Shown: piece by piece, positions 9,387 to 17,973 of the stretch
Layout: every line of letters starts with the position of its first letter
How positions within the stretch are numbered: the stretch's first letter is position 1
Source: Paenibacillus sp. LHD-38
GTDB taxonomy: Bacteria > Bacillota > Bacilli > Paenibacillales > Paenibacillaceae
Length of the DNA: 64,000 nucleotides
Assembly (NCBI RefSeq): GCF_031157315.1
Contig: NZ_JAVIFU010000022.1
Location: 52,675 to 116,674 of the forward strand
Direction: 5' to 3'
Notes under the pieces: model-generated
Databases searched by the model: none
Told to the model about the DNA's origin: nothing
What the model saw: the letters and a program-made list of their open reading frames with translations, nothing else
Translations under genes and position numbers: made by a program

Positions 9387-9470
9387 AAAATATCCTCCTC
9401 TTGCTCTATGCCTTTGCATTTTAGTTATGAGTTCGATAAAATTAATTTGATTAATCATACGCCAATCTAG

Positions 9471-9505
9471 TATCTCGTTAATCTAATATCTCGATAATCA
9501 AGATA
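9471..9505. promoter_or_regulatory. probable MarR operator in divergent promoter region
   Basis: A 19-bp imperfect palindrome TATCTCGATAATCAAGATA at 9487-9505 (16 of 19 positions symmetric) is preceded 16 bp upstream by a direct repeat of its left half, TATCTCGTTAATC (9471-9483). It lies between uvrA2 and marR and recalls MhqR-type operators with TATCT...AGATA arms. Binding by the adjacent MarR is inference. Confidence 0.65.
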
Positions 9506-9533
9506 TATTACATTTTAGAAGGAGGGTTATCCT

Positions 9534-10028
9534 TTGTCAAGCGACAGACAAGATCAACCAACTGAACTGCAAGAAAATTTCACCTTACGCATGCGAAGCT
9601 TAGGAAACCGAACGGTACTGTACCAGCAAAATGTGGCTGCTTCACTTGGGTTATACAATAATGATTTTTTATCCGTAGATATCCTGCGCGAAAAAGGCCC
9701 TATCACCGCCGGTGAGCTGTCAAAACTAACTGGGCTCGCTACAGGCAGCGTAACTTCCTTAATCGACCGTCTTGAAAAAAACGGCTTTGTCCGCAGGCAA
9801 AATGATCCAAATGACCGTCGCAAAGTGATTATTGTCCCTCTGTATGAACATAAAGAAGAGGTGAGCAATACGTATATGCCGCTGCATGCTTCAATGGTGA
9901 AACTAGCAGCCTCCTACACGGACGAAGAGCTTAAGCTCATTACAGAGTTTTTAGGCAAAGCAAGCGATGTCCTAGAAGAGCAAATTCATCAGCTAAGCTC
10001 CAAGACAAGCAGTAAATCTTCTTCATGA
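9534..10028 (+). CDS. MarR family transcriptional regulator
   Basis: 164 aa with a winged helix: recognition helix in GELSKLTGLATGSVTSLIDR and wing FVRRQNDPNDRRKVIIV, matching the MarR DRR wing signature. Start is TTG at 9534, 7 nt after GGAGGG. Divergent from the uvrA2-exporter operon with a palindromic operator in the gap, so it most likely represses that operon and itself, with release by a drug. C-terminus is Ser/Lys-rich. Confidence 0.88.
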   Translation: MSSDRQDQPTELQENFTLRMRSLGNRTVLYQQNVAASLGLYNNDFLSVDILREKGPITAGELSKLTGLATGSVTSLIDRLEKNGFVRRQNDPNDRRKVIIVPLYEHKEEVSNTYMPLHASMVKLAASYTDEELKLITEFLGKASDVLEEQIHQLSSKTSSKSSS

Positions 10029-10159
10029 ACCCTCTATGTATTTATATCAGCCCTTCCTCCGGATCTAACGATACGTCTGACGTTTACATTCCGGAGCCAG
10101 GAACGGATCCGATGGATGCAATCGAAGAAGCCATTCGGCAGAAGCTTGATGGGAAATAA
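10025..10159 (+). CDS. small ORF overlapping the marR stop
   Basis: 44 codons. Its ATG overlaps the marR TGA (ATGA, 10025-10028), the arrangement of translational coupling, and it ends just before an intrinsic terminator, so it lies inside the marR transcript. The product is acidic with an amphipathic C-terminal helix (DAIEEAIRQKLDGK). No family recognised. It could be a genuine small protein or a fragment of a lost gene. Confidence 0.4.
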   Translation: MNPLCIYISPSSGSNDTSDVYIPEPGTDPMDAIEEAIRQKLDGK

Positions 10160-10181
10160 TTAATGCTATTTAATATCATCA

Positions 10182-10219
10182 AAGCCCAACAACCTTTTAA
10201 GGCTGTTGGGCTTCTTTTT
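10182..10219 (+). terminator. intrinsic terminator after marR unit
   Basis: AAGCCCAACA (10182-10191) pairs with TGTTGGGCTT (10204-10213), followed by TCTTTTTG. The stem is strong and symmetric enough to act in both directions. Confidence 0.8.
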
Positions 10220-10285
10220 GTTCAAACAATTTCCACATGAGCTTGTACTAAAGATAGCGCCTTTCACTATTCAATCCATGTAATT

Positions 10286-10507
10286 TTATGATTTCTTGGC
10301 AAAAGACAACCCTTTCTCTTTAAGAACTTCATTCAGTATCCTCACTGCTTTTGGTCCCACACAATGTAACTTCAAAATTTCCGCTTCAGTAACTTTTTTA
10401 AATTGTTCTAGTCTAGAATACCCTGCATTCGTGAGAGCACGTGTAGCAGGCTCACTTATCTTGGGAAGATCGCTTTTTTGTGTTATTTTATTGACATTGT
10501 CCATCAT
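10286..10507 (-). CDS. helix-hairpin-helix protein resembling RNA polymerase alpha C-terminal domain
   Basis: 73 aa. The core (LPKISEPATRALTNAGYSRL ... ILKLHCVGPKAVRILNEVL) has the helix-hairpin-helix pattern of the RpoA C-terminal domain, with the GPKA turn that contacts DNA backbone. Such stand-alone small proteins are common in Bacillales and are usually annotated as DNA-binding; their role is not known. AAAGGATG lies upstream of the ATG. Confidence 0.7.
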   Translation of the reverse strand: MMDNVNKITQKSDLPKISEPATRALTNAGYSRLEQFKKVTEAEILKLHCVGPKAVRILNEVLKEKGLSFAKKS

Positions 10508-10528
10508 TCAATTCCATCCTTTCTTAAG

Positions 10529-11059
10529 TTATGCGAAACCTCTGGCTTCTTCGAGAACCCTATAAACGTAGTATTCAAATGTCTCTAATATCACCATGTA
10601 ATTTTCTGAATAATTAACTACAAAGAACACGCTTGTTAATACGGTAGCTCCTAATGGTAACCATTTCAATATTTTTGCCTTTGAATTCTTTAGATAAACA
10701 ATGTATACAACTAAAAAAATTAATATCGTTAATATCGATAGATAAAAATATAATGGTTTCGGATATTGATAATCTCTTAACATAGCTCTCTCTTGTTCCT
10801 TATGAAATCCATCTGGATATCCTTTCCCAGATACATATACGTCTATGATATCTAATTCGTAAAGATTATACTTACCCATAAAATCATATTCTTTTTTGGT
10901 AAAACCCAAAAGCTCACTTAATGATAAAGATGCTTTGATATGTGTAGCAATCGATACAGAGCTTACGATAATGGGTATAAAAAATAGAATGTTAAAAAGA
11001 ATAAAAAAGATAGCGCGATATAAATGACGTCGCAATTGTGCACATCCATTCGTTTTCAA
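10529..11059 (-). CDS. hypothetical membrane protein
   Basis: About 176 aa with three predicted membrane helices (about residues 14-40, 102-120, 130-150) and a polar extracytoplasmic region of about 55 residues between helices 1 and 2. Base composition is more AT-rich than neighbouring genes, which suggests later acquisition. The first in-frame start is TTG 11059 without a clear ribosome site, so the N-terminus is uncertain. No family recognised. Confidence 0.6.
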   Translation of the reverse strand: MKTNGCAQLRRHLYRAIFFILFNILFFIPIIVSSVSIATHIKASLSLSELLGFTKKEYDFMGKYNLYELDIIDVYVSGKGYPDGFHKEQERAMLRDYQYPKPLYFYLSILTILIFLVVYIVYLKNSKAKILKWLPLGATVLTSVFFVVNYSENYMVILETFEYYVYRVLEEARGFA

Positions 11060-11147
11060 CAGAATAACATCTAATTTACTAATTTTCTATTATTGAAGTT
11101 TTGGAGAATGGATGTCTAGTGCTGCAGCAACTGCAAAACGATCAAAA

Positions 11148-11172
11148 ACTCCGCCCACTAATGGACGGAGTT
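11148..11172 (-). terminator. intrinsic terminator of the NlpC/P60 gene
   Basis: Reading the minus strand, AACTCCGTCCA-TTAG-TGGGCGGAGTT is followed by TTTTGAT. It lies 40 nt past the stop of the upstream gene. Confidence 0.75.
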
Positions 11173-11211
11173 CTAAGTCTTCTTATTCTATTATCTACTA
11201 TTATCTATCAA

Positions 11212-11952
11212 TTACAAAACTCTACGCGCGCTGACGTAATGGCTTGACCACCAGCCGGAGCTTAAGCTGTTAATGGCAATCCCATCGACAGACGGCGTAT
11301 TATGAATAAATTTCCCGCTGCCCATATAAATGCCAACATGATTAATAACCCGGTTGTTGCTGCCAATCGTATCAAAGAAGACCAGATCGCCTTTGCGAAG
11401 GTTGCTCTTGCTTACAGCAGACCCTTGGCTTTTCTGAGCTTGTGTTCCCCACTTTAAATCTACCCCAACCTTCGCGAAGATGAATTCCGTAAAGGACGAG
11501 CAGTCAAAGATAAGACGGCTTGGGTTTCTCGTGCCGAAGTCGTAGCTCACACGGCCTTTGTAGCTCTGTGCAAGGCTGATAACCCTATCGGCCTTTGAGC
11601 TCGAAGCTGTTTGACTGCTGCCGCTGCTGCTGCTGCTACCATTGTAGTTTGTATATTTGGAATTGGCCGATATGTAACCGGTTTTATTATCTTTGGTGCT
11701 TACCTTCAGCCAATAGCTGTTGACCTTGGAGATGACGTTAATGCTCTCGCCTTTGGAGATGAGACGGATCACCTTTCCACTGGTGCTCGGCTGGGATCTG
11801 AGATTTACCCCGATCTCGACTTTAGTCTCATAGGTAATGGCTGCTTCAACTTTAGATGTAAAAGGTGCTGGTGCTATCCCTAAAGCACTAAACCCGATAA
11901 TCGCACTCATCCCGACAATAACAATCTTCTTTTTCAGTAATTCTAGCTGCAT
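11212..11952 (-). CDS. secreted SH3 / NlpC-P60 peptidoglycan endopeptidase
   Basis: 246 aa: signal peptide (residues 1-37, ending near KVEA), bacterial SH3 domain (about 42-100, VNLRSQPSTSGKVIRLI), Ser-rich linker, and an NlpC/P60 domain (about 120-246). The catalytic triad is visible: Cys in FDCSSF, His in NHVGIY, and a third polar His in FIHNT. These enzymes cleave the gamma-D-Glu/diamino-acid bond of wall stem peptides. GGGAGG precedes the ATG. It is monocistronic with its own terminator. Confidence 0.9.
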   Translation of the reverse strand: MQLELLKKKIVIVGMSAIIGFSALGIAPAPFTSKVEAAITYETKVEIGVNLRSQPSTSGKVIRLISKGESINVISKVNSYWLKVSTKDNKTGYISANSKYTNYNGSSSSSGSSQTASSSKADRVISLAQSYKGRVSYDFGTRNPSRLIFDCSSFTEFIFAKVGVDLKWGTQAQKSQGSAVSKSNLRKGDLVFFDTIGSNNRVINHVGIYMGSGKFIHNTPSVDGIAINSLSSGWWSSHYVSARRVL

Positions 11953-12123
11953 TTATTTGTTGCCTCCCATTCGTTTGATTAATAACTAATATAGCAGGAA
12001 TTATGTTACCTAAATAATTCCTATGAGAACAAAAACCTAGCATTAATAGGAGATTGCACCTTTTTATTAAAAAATAATGAGAGTTGTCTAATCTTCGCAA
12101 CCCATGGGAATCGCACGCAAAAT

Positions 12124-12161
12124 AGGGATGGACCCGTCGATTAAATGACGAGTTCATCCCT
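12124..12161 (-). terminator. intrinsic terminator of the deoR-HAD-MFS operon
   Basis: On the minus strand AGGGATGAACTCGTC pairs along 15 positions (one G-U) with GACGGGTCCATCCCT, followed by ATTTTG. It begins about 20 nt after the MFS stop. Confidence 0.75.
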
Positions 12162-12182
12162 TCGTATCCCCAATAATAATTC

Positions 12183-13349
12183 CTATATATTCCCTTTTTT
12201 ATCCACTTTGATTAAGCAGATAAACATGAGTAAAGCAAATAAGACGAGAATCCAGATTGTTTTTCCGGCTTGAAAGTGATCCATGCTCCAGCCGACCAGC
12301 AAGGGCAGTACCGCTCCGCCAACTCCGCCCGATGCGATAAGAATGCTTGTCGTTTGTTTCGTATTTCCGGTGAACACGCGATTAGCGAATACGAGTACGA
12401 TTGCGAAGATGCCTGATAAAAAAAGCCCGATCAGTAACACGAATATGAAAGCGACCATAGCGTTCTTAACTAGAGCAGTACAAATGAGAAAAATAATTGC
12501 ACCTAAGGTACTGCCGATCAGAAACCGGTTATAGTTGACTTTCTCGGCAATCATCCCTGAAAAAACTCGTCCAGTGACCATAGCTATCCAAAAAAATGTA
12601 ACCGAGAGTGTCGCGTCTGAAGTATTCAAACTAAAATGTTTTACAAATATCGATGGCAGGAAATTAATAATACTTGTTTCAATCCCGACATACAGAAATA
12701 CGAAACCTATAAAGAAAACAAGCTTAGTTAGACGAAATTGCTGTTTGCCCATTTTAGGTGAGGCTTCAGCATTAATTGCCGGGCTTTGATACGACGCATC
12801 ACTGGCATTATTATTATTCTCTATTTTCTTGCTCCAGAGAGCCAAGTTAATGATGGCGACTACGATGACAACAGCAAAGGACCGATTCCACGAATGCTGC
12901 GCAATTAGGAAACTGGACATAAGCGGCATCAACAACGCCCCGACTCCAAATGCTACCTCCAGCTTGCTCATCGTTACGGCGCCATTTTTAGCAAACTCCA
13001 ATAAGAAGGCCCCAATAGCCGTTTGAGTTATTCCAAATCCAAACCCGTTTAAAGCTACAAGCAGCATAACCAAGTACCAATGCGGGTGGAATAATAATGC
13101 GGCGTGCACGATAACTAAGCTGAGCACCCCTATTATGATCGTTCGCTGATACCCTATACGCAGGGACGCTCTCGGTGCCGCGACAACCCCAATAAAGAAA
13201 CCCACGAACTGGGCAAAAACCAGTTGTCCCCCGCTGCTATAATTCCGACTGTAGTGATGCAGCATCTCCGGTAACAATGCGCCCAAAGCAACCGTTGCAA
13301 GTCCGATCAGAAAATAAGCCGCGCAGCCTAACCAAACCATCCTTTTCAT
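12183..13349 (-). CDS. MFS transporter, FucP/GlcP-like sugar permease
   Basis: 388 aa with 12 predicted helices and a polar central loop (about 175-200). The sequence layout resembles the FHS/GlcP branch of MFS sugar permeases, although the substrate is not readable. It is the last gene of a deoR-HAD-MFS operon, starting 21 nt after the HAD gene, which supports import of a sugar or polyol whose phosphate is handled by the HAD enzyme. Confidence 0.8.
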   Translation of the reverse strand: MKRMVWLGCAAYFLIGLATVALGALLPEMLHHYSRNYSSGGQLVFAQFVGFFIGVVAAPRASLRIGYQRTIIIGVLSLVIVHAALLFHPHWYLVMLLVALNGFGFGITQTAIGAFLLEFAKNGAVTMSKLEVAFGVGALLMPLMSSFLIAQHSWNRSFAVVIVVAIINLALWSKKIENNNNASDASYQSPAINAEASPKMGKQQFRLTKLVFFIGFVFLYVGIETSIINFLPSIFVKHFSLNTSDATLSVTFFWIAMVTGRVFSGMIAEKVNYNRFLIGSTLGAIIFLICTALVKNAMVAFIFVLLIGLFLSGIFAIVLVFANRVFTGNTKQTTSILIASGGVGGAVLPLLVGWSMDHFQAGKTIWILVLFALLMFICLIKVDKKGNI

Positions 13350-13370
13350 TCAATCAGCTCCTTTCATTAC

Positions 13371-14183
13371 CTATCGGCTAACAAAAGAACGATTATATGA
13401 AATGATCTGATTAATTGCTTCTGCTACAGAATGAATGACATTATTCGCTTGGTTTCTTACGTCGACATGGCTGCCGCTCATGGCAAAGCTATGCTCCGTT
13501 ATGGCAAACATGGATAGATCATTGAAGGAATCGCCTATGCAAGCCACTTCATTTGGCGATAGACCCAGCTCTTTGATCAAAAGCGTTAACCCGACCCCCT
13601 TCGAGACACTTAACGGCATCACATCAAGGCAATCTTTGTCGGATATAAACGTTTCTATTTCACCTTCAAATAGGCTATCTAATTCTGTCTTCAATTGAAT
13701 CAATTGATCAATCTCGCCAAAGTAGGATATTTTACTGCAGCTTATTTTATCTTCTTTTATTGCTTCTTCCAAATCGCCGCGTACGGCACAAGACGTCAAA
13801 ATCCGTGATTCATATGGATACGATGCGTCCGTGCGTTTCGTTATATAGAAAGAGTCATCCGTACAATGGATAAAGTTTATAAAATGATCGTAATGGCGTG
13901 TTGTCTGAAGAATTCGAGAGGACACATCCGCTTTGAATTCGGAGGAGGTCAAAAGTTTAAGATCCTTCTTATGAATAGTGGCTCCGTTTTGCCCTATTGC
14001 ATGATAACAAGAATTAAATTCCTGCATGATGATATTGATTTCGGACTTCATCCTACCTGATGCGATGCAAAACTCAAATCCATCGCCGATAGCTGTTTTC
14101 ACGGCTAGGAGATTACTATCATTAATTCGACGTGTATGGTCTATTAAAGTACCGTCTAAATCACTTACAATCAGTTTAATCAT
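13371..14183 (-). CDS. HAD-superfamily Cof-type sugar phosphatase
   Basis: 270 aa. HAD motif I is VSDLDGTLID (nucleophile Asp and acid/base Asp), motif II IASGR, motif III a Lys before GVGLTLLIKELG, and motif IV CIGDSFNDLSMF. The large C2B cap is typical of Cof/YidA phosphatases of sugar phosphates and nucleotides. Its start overlaps the deoR gene by 8 nt, so translation is coupled. Confidence 0.88.
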   Translation of the reverse strand: MIKLIVSDLDGTLIDHTRRINDSNLLAVKTAIGDGFEFCIASGRMKSEINIIMQEFNSCYHAIGQNGATIHKKDLKLLTSSEFKADVSSRILQTTRHYDHFINFIHCTDDSFYITKRTDASYPYESRILTSCAVRGDLEEAIKEDKISCSKISYFGEIDQLIQLKTELDSLFEGEIETFISDKDCLDVMPLSVSKGVGLTLLIKELGLSPNEVACIGDSFNDLSMFAITEHSFAMSGSHVDVRNQANNVIHSVAEAINQIISYNRSFVSR

Positions 14184-14952
14184 CGTTTTCCTCCTCCGAT
14201 ACGACTAATAATTCCACATGATTCTCTGCAAATTTATCCATCATTTCCCGATTCGGTTTTTGATTCGTAATCAACAAATCAATCGCCTCTAAGCCCGCTA
14301 TTTTGTAAAACATTTGATCACCGAACTTCGTATGGTCAGCCAACACAATGACTTGATTTGCCCGTTTAATCATTTCGCGCTTAACAACGCCGTCTTCCTC
14401 ATGCGGATAAGATAAGCCATTAGCCGTAATCCCGCATGCGCCAAGAAATAATTTATCCACCTGATAATCGGCCAACTTATCAATCGTTGCGTTCCCAAAT
14501 AGAAAACGATGCTGTGAGTGCAGTTCACCGCCCAATAAAATTGTTCTTACCGTTTTTTTTCTGGATAGCACGTCTGCAATATCTATCGAGTTGGTAACGA
14601 CAACGATATTTTCGGCCATTAAATTTTCCGCAGCGAATTGAACGGTAGTTGATGCATCCATCATAATAAAGTCTCCGTTTTTCACAAGCGAAGCCGCAAA
14701 ATGCCCAATCTCACGCTTCTCGCCGGACTCTCTAACCAAACGCTCTTTATACTCGAAGATTTCCTTTGTTTTTTTCGGTAAAACGGCTCCTCCGTGCGTA
14801 CGAAGAATTAGGCCCAGCTCTTCCATCTTCAATAAATCCCGACGCGCTGTATCTCGGGATACCTCGAATTGTTGACAAATATCTTTGATATCAATGCGTT
14901 CATGTTGATTCAAGTGCTCCATAATCGCGTTTATCCGCTCTTCTTGAAACAT
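14176..14952 (-). CDS. DeoR/GlpR family transcriptional repressor
   Basis: 258 aa. The N-terminal HTH carries the DeoR signature (IKDICQQFEVSRDTARRDLLKMEELGLILRTHGGA, about residues 20-55, given here in part), and the C-terminal DeoRC sensor domain has GDFIMMDASTTVQFAAENL and VIVLADHTKFG. Such proteins respond to phosphorylated sugars. It is the first gene of the operon with a HAD phosphatase and a sugar-type permease, suggesting autoregulation of the unit. Confidence 0.88.
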   Translation of the reverse strand: MFQEERINAIMEHLNQHERIDIKDICQQFEVSRDTARRDLLKMEELGLILRTHGGAVLPKKTKEIFEYKERLVRESGEKREIGHFAASLVKNGDFIMMDASTTVQFAAENLMAENIVVVTNSIDIADVLSRKKTVRTILLGGELHSQHRFLFGNATIDKLADYQVDKLFLGACGITANGLSYPHEEDGVVKREMIKRANQVIVLADHTKFGDQMFYKIAGLEAIDLLITNQKPNREMMDKFAENHVELLVVSEEENDD

Positions 14953-15164
14953 GCGTAATGTCCTCCTCGTTCATAGCGATAAGCTTTAAAAGCCAAAGTA
15001 GCATATAAGGCATTATACTTCATTATTTAAGTCATTACAATTATTTATCGTCTTTTATGCATCATTTGATTAAATTTACATCATGGGAATAACAATTACC
15101 AAATAGTGCAAATTAAAATATATATAACTTGTCAGCTATAAGAATTTTGGGGATGTGACTGGAA

Positions 15165-15890
15165 TTGGATTTTTTTGAGAGTCAGGAATCATTATCTAGT
15201 ATCGAGTGGATCTTAAGAAGTATCGTTAGCTTCGTCTTTTTGCTGCTTGTAGTCAAAATGATGGGACAACGCTCCATTTCTCAATTAAGGCTCCTCGATT
15301 TCATTGTTGCTATGACCTTAGGTAATATTATTGCCCATCCTCTTTCAGATGAGAATTTGGGATTAATGGGCTCTATGATCACCACCATTACTTTAATTTT
15401 GTTATATGTATCAGCAACGTGGTTGAGCTTGAGATGGCCGTTATTCAAACGATATCTTGATCCGCCGCCGCTTAAGCTCATTGAAAATGGTCAGATTCAA
15501 TTTCATAACCTAACTATTGCAAGAATCTCTATTGATTTTTTATTCTCTGAACTTCGAAAGGAAAAAGTGGAGGATGTACAAAAGGTATCCCTTGCAGTAT
15601 GGGAACCGGGAGGAACTATATCCGTTTTTGTAACCCCCCAATACCAACCGCTTACTCCTGCAGATATGAAGCTTCAGACTCAACCCTTTACGCTTACGCG
15701 GCCTATTATCTTTGAAGGTAAAGTCGATATGCCGCTGCTTAAAGAACTCGGAAAAGACCTTTTCTGGTTAGAAAAAAAGATAGCACCTACTTATGCCAAT
15801 ATCCGTGATGTGATATTAGCGACTGTTGACGACAACGAGAACGTGCGATCTACTCGAATCCTAAAGAAAAGACCTCCCTATAACCATTAG
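15165..15890 (+). CDS. DUF421 (YetF/YcaP) membrane protein
   Basis: 241 aa with three N-terminal membrane helices (about 15-35, 45-62, 68-88), then the cytoplasmic DUF421 domain with RSISQLRLLDFIVAMTLGN and KLIENGQI motifs. B. subtilis YetF/YrbG proteins belong to this family; the soluble domain in the spoVAEA group acts in sporulation, but most members are uncharacterised. The start codon appears to be TTG 15165 after GGGGATG; a stop two codons upstream limits other choices. Confidence 0.85.
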   Translation: MDFFESQESLSSIEWILRSIVSFVFLLLVVKMMGQRSISQLRLLDFIVAMTLGNIIAHPLSDENLGLMGSMITTITLILLYVSATWLSLRWPLFKRYLDPPPLKLIENGQIQFHNLTIARISIDFLFSELRKEKVEDVQKVSLAVWEPGGTISVFVTPQYQPLTPADMKLQTQPFTLTRPIIFEGKVDMPLLKELGKDLFWLEKKIAPTYANIRDVILATVDDNENVRSTRILKKRPPYNH

Positions 15891-15891
15891 A

Positions 15892-15921
15892 AAAAGGCAG
15901 CTCTAGCATGAGCTGCCTTTT
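15892..15921. terminator. bidirectional intrinsic terminator
   Basis: AAAAGGCAGCTC (15892-15903) and GAGCTGCCTTTT (15910-15921) form a perfect 12-bp stem with T-rich exits on both sides, between two convergent genes. Confidence 0.88.
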
Positions 15922-15937
15922 CCTATTGGTTATTATT

Positions 15938-16105
15938 TCACATAGTGTAGAAAGATAGAAAAAAATGAAGCGATACAACAGCCACAGAAGCATGAAGTAA
16001 AACATTCATCCAAACCTTGCGGGCTATCTTAAAATCTTGCACCAACATGATGATTGACCATATGAAAATAATTGCAAAAGCGATTTGAAGTAGAATACTA
16101 GGCAT
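15938..16105 (-). CDS. small two-helix membrane protein
   Basis: 55 aa made almost entirely of two hydrophobic helices (about 3-22 and 31-50) joined by a basic loop (QDFKIARK). ATG 16105 has GGGAGG about 10 nt upstream; the longer in-frame TTG start overlaps that site. No family recognised. Confidence 0.65.
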   Translation of the reverse strand: MPSILLQIAFAIIFIWSIIMLVQDFKIARKVWMNVLLHASVAVVSLHFFLSFYTM

Positions 16106-16229
16106 AATATAATAACCTCCCAACACTTTATCATAGTTTAATATATTATGAACATGCGGGAGTTGTGCTTCTTTCTCTCTACTATTTTCGCTATAATTTC
16201 GTTATTCAACTGGCCATTAACGTAATAGA

Positions 16230-16247
16230 CTGCCGAAATATCGGCAG
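16230..16247. other. short hairpin
   Basis: CTGCCGA and TCGGCAG form a perfect 7-bp stem with a 4-nt loop. No T-run follows on the plus strand. Possibly a weak second terminator for asd. Confidence 0.35.
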
Positions 16248-16266
16248 CCCTAAGTCCATTTAACTG

Positions 16267-16308
16267 AAAACAGCAAGCTCCCGAAATGATCAGAATGCTT
16301 GCTGTTTT
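16267..16308. terminator. intrinsic terminator of asd
   Basis: AAAACAGCAAGC (16267-16278) pairs perfectly with GCTTGCTGTTTT (16297-16308). On the minus strand the 3' arm runs into TTTTCAG, 30 nt after the asd stop. Confidence 0.75.
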
Positions 16309-16338
16309 GTCTAACTATTCAAGTAGATGTGAATGCTT

Positions 16339-17424
16339 CTACTTTGCCTGAATGTACCCTTCCGCTTTAAGCAGTTCAGCGATCAAAACAGCACCGCCTG
16401 CCGCTCCACGTAATGTATTATGCGATAGTCCTACAAATTTATAATCGTATATGGAGTCCTCACGCAATCTTCCCGCCGAAATACCCATACCGCGCTCAAT
16501 GTCACGATCAAGCTTTGTCTGCGGTCTGTTCTCTTCTTCAAAATAAGTTATAAACTGTTTTGGCGCGCTTGGCAGATTAAGCTCCTGCGGGCGCCCTTTG
16601 TATTTCAGCCAGCGATCAAGAATTTCTTCTTTCGAAGGTTTTTTCTCGAACTCTACAAATACGGTGGCCAAATGTCCATCCAATACAGGAACGCGAATAC
16701 ACTGCGTTGTAATTAATGGTGCGCTTGCTTTAACAATTTCATTATTTACAATGCTACCCCAAATGCGAAGTGGCTCCTGCTCGCTTTTTTCTTCCTCGCC
16801 GCCAATATAGGGGATAACATTGTCTAACATTTCAGGCCAATCGGTAAAGTTTTTGCCCGCCCCCGATATCGCCTGATACGTCGATGCCACCACTTTTGTT
16901 GGTTTGAAATCCAGCAATGCGTGAAGTGCTGGCACATAGCTCTGAATCGAACAGTTGGGCTTAACCGCAATAAATCCGGTCGAGGTTCCAAGCCGCTTTC
17001 TCTGTGCAGCTACCACTGCCAAGTGCCCTGGGTTAATCTCTGGAATAACCATTGGAATATCAGGAGTCCAGCGGTGAGCCGAATTATTGGAAACAACAGG
17101 CGTGCCCGTTTTTGCGTAGGCCTCTTCCAACGCTTGAATGTCAGCCTTTTTCATATCAACCGCACAAAAAATAAAATCAACCTGATTGGCAACCTCCTCC
17201 ACTTTCGAAGCATCCAGAACGACGATGTTTTTCACTGCTTCGGGAATTGGGCCCTGCAACTTCCATCTGCCTTGTACAGATTCTTCATACGTTTTTCCTG
17301 CCGAACTGGCACTAGCTGCAATGGCCGTTACCGAAAACCAGGGATGCTGATCCAGCAGTTGAACAAACCGCTGGCCCACCATGCCCGTTCCTCCTACAAT
17401 GCCCACATTCAATTTTTTTGTCAT
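16339..17424 (-). CDS. asd: aspartate-semialdehyde dehydrogenase
   Basis: 361 aa. NADP-binding GIVGGTGMVGQRFVQLL is at the N-terminus and the catalytic Cys lies in VKPNCSIQSY; a His-Asn-Thr-Leu-Arg-Gly-Ala motif near the C-terminus matches the family. Length and the NCSIQ context fit the archaeal/fungal-like Asd branch. It reduces aspartyl phosphate to the semialdehyde, the branch point to lysine/diaminopimelate, threonine and methionine. ATG 17424 is preferred over an in-frame TTG (17445) that overlaps the AAAGGA site. A T-box leader lies upstream. Confidence 0.92.
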   Translation of the reverse strand: MTKKLNVGIVGGTGMVGQRFVQLLDQHPWFSVTAIAASASSAGKTYEESVQGRWKLQGPIPEAVKNIVVLDASKVEEVANQVDFIFCAVDMKKADIQALEEAYAKTGTPVVSNNSAHRWTPDIPMVIPEINPGHLAVVAAQRKRLGTSTGFIAVKPNCSIQSYVPALHALLDFKPTKVVASTYQAISGAGKNFTDWPEMLDNVIPYIGGEEEKSEQEPLRIWGSIVNNEIVKASAPLITTQCIRVPVLDGHLATVFVEFEKKPSKEEILDRWLKYKGRPQELNLPSAPKQFITYFEEENRPQTKLDRDIERGMGISAGRLREDSIYDYKFVGLSHNTLRGAAGGAVLIAELLKAEGYIQAK

Positions 17425-17544
17425 ATGATATTCAATTCCTTTCAATTTCGCATAATCTTCCCTAAATAAAAAATATTCAAAAAATCCGATTTAGTGTACT
17501 TTATGTTGAATGTAAACTGTATTTCCTTTGCACCAATAAAAAAA

Positions 17545-17826
17545 ATCCCACCCCCAAGACTTTAGTCAGTCTTAGGGACGAGATTTGTATACTCGCGGTA
17601 CCACCCCAAATTCGCTAATATGTCGCCATATTAGCCTCTTCGAGTACGGCATTACCAAGTAATGCTTATACTCTAGCTCTGTAACAGGAGCTCCTGGCAC
17701 ACCATCCCCCTTTATCTTGGGTTCCGATATGCTGCTCTGAGTCTTTTTTCAATAAGGAACTCTTACTCCTTTTCAGCTAACGGAGCTCTCTGTGAAAGAA
17801 TTCATTTATTTACTCTTCTCTTCGTC
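17545..17826 (-). ncRNA. T-box leader upstream of asd
   Basis: On the minus strand a stem I-like region (17826 down to about 17690) with AGAGAGCTCC and a GTTAGCTGAAAAGGAG hairpin leads to the T-box core TGGTACCGCG (17603-17594). This is followed by a 17-bp terminator stem (17545-17584) and eight Ts. The core can pair with CTCGTCCC to form the antiterminator. T-boxes sense uncharged tRNA and turn on amino-acid genes. By alignment from memory with an ilv-leu leader the specifier would be at ACU (Thr) or an adjacent triplet (GAC, CTC); the assignment is not secure. Confidence 0.9.
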
Positions 17827-17973
17827 GCATTTGATTATTGATTGCGATTATATTACCAAATAACTCTTATAAGGTAAACAAGAATTTCGAAAATTAGAAA
17901 ACATTACATATTTGATCGTTGCCTGTCCGTTAGTTGAGCGGTAATGAACAGTTCTCCCAGCTGTTAGGCAGCA

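Noticed and set aside
11888..12157. 89-aa minus-strand ORF
   Set aside because: Overlaps the NlpC/P60 start and a terminator stem; Cys/His-rich composition with no protein-like pattern.
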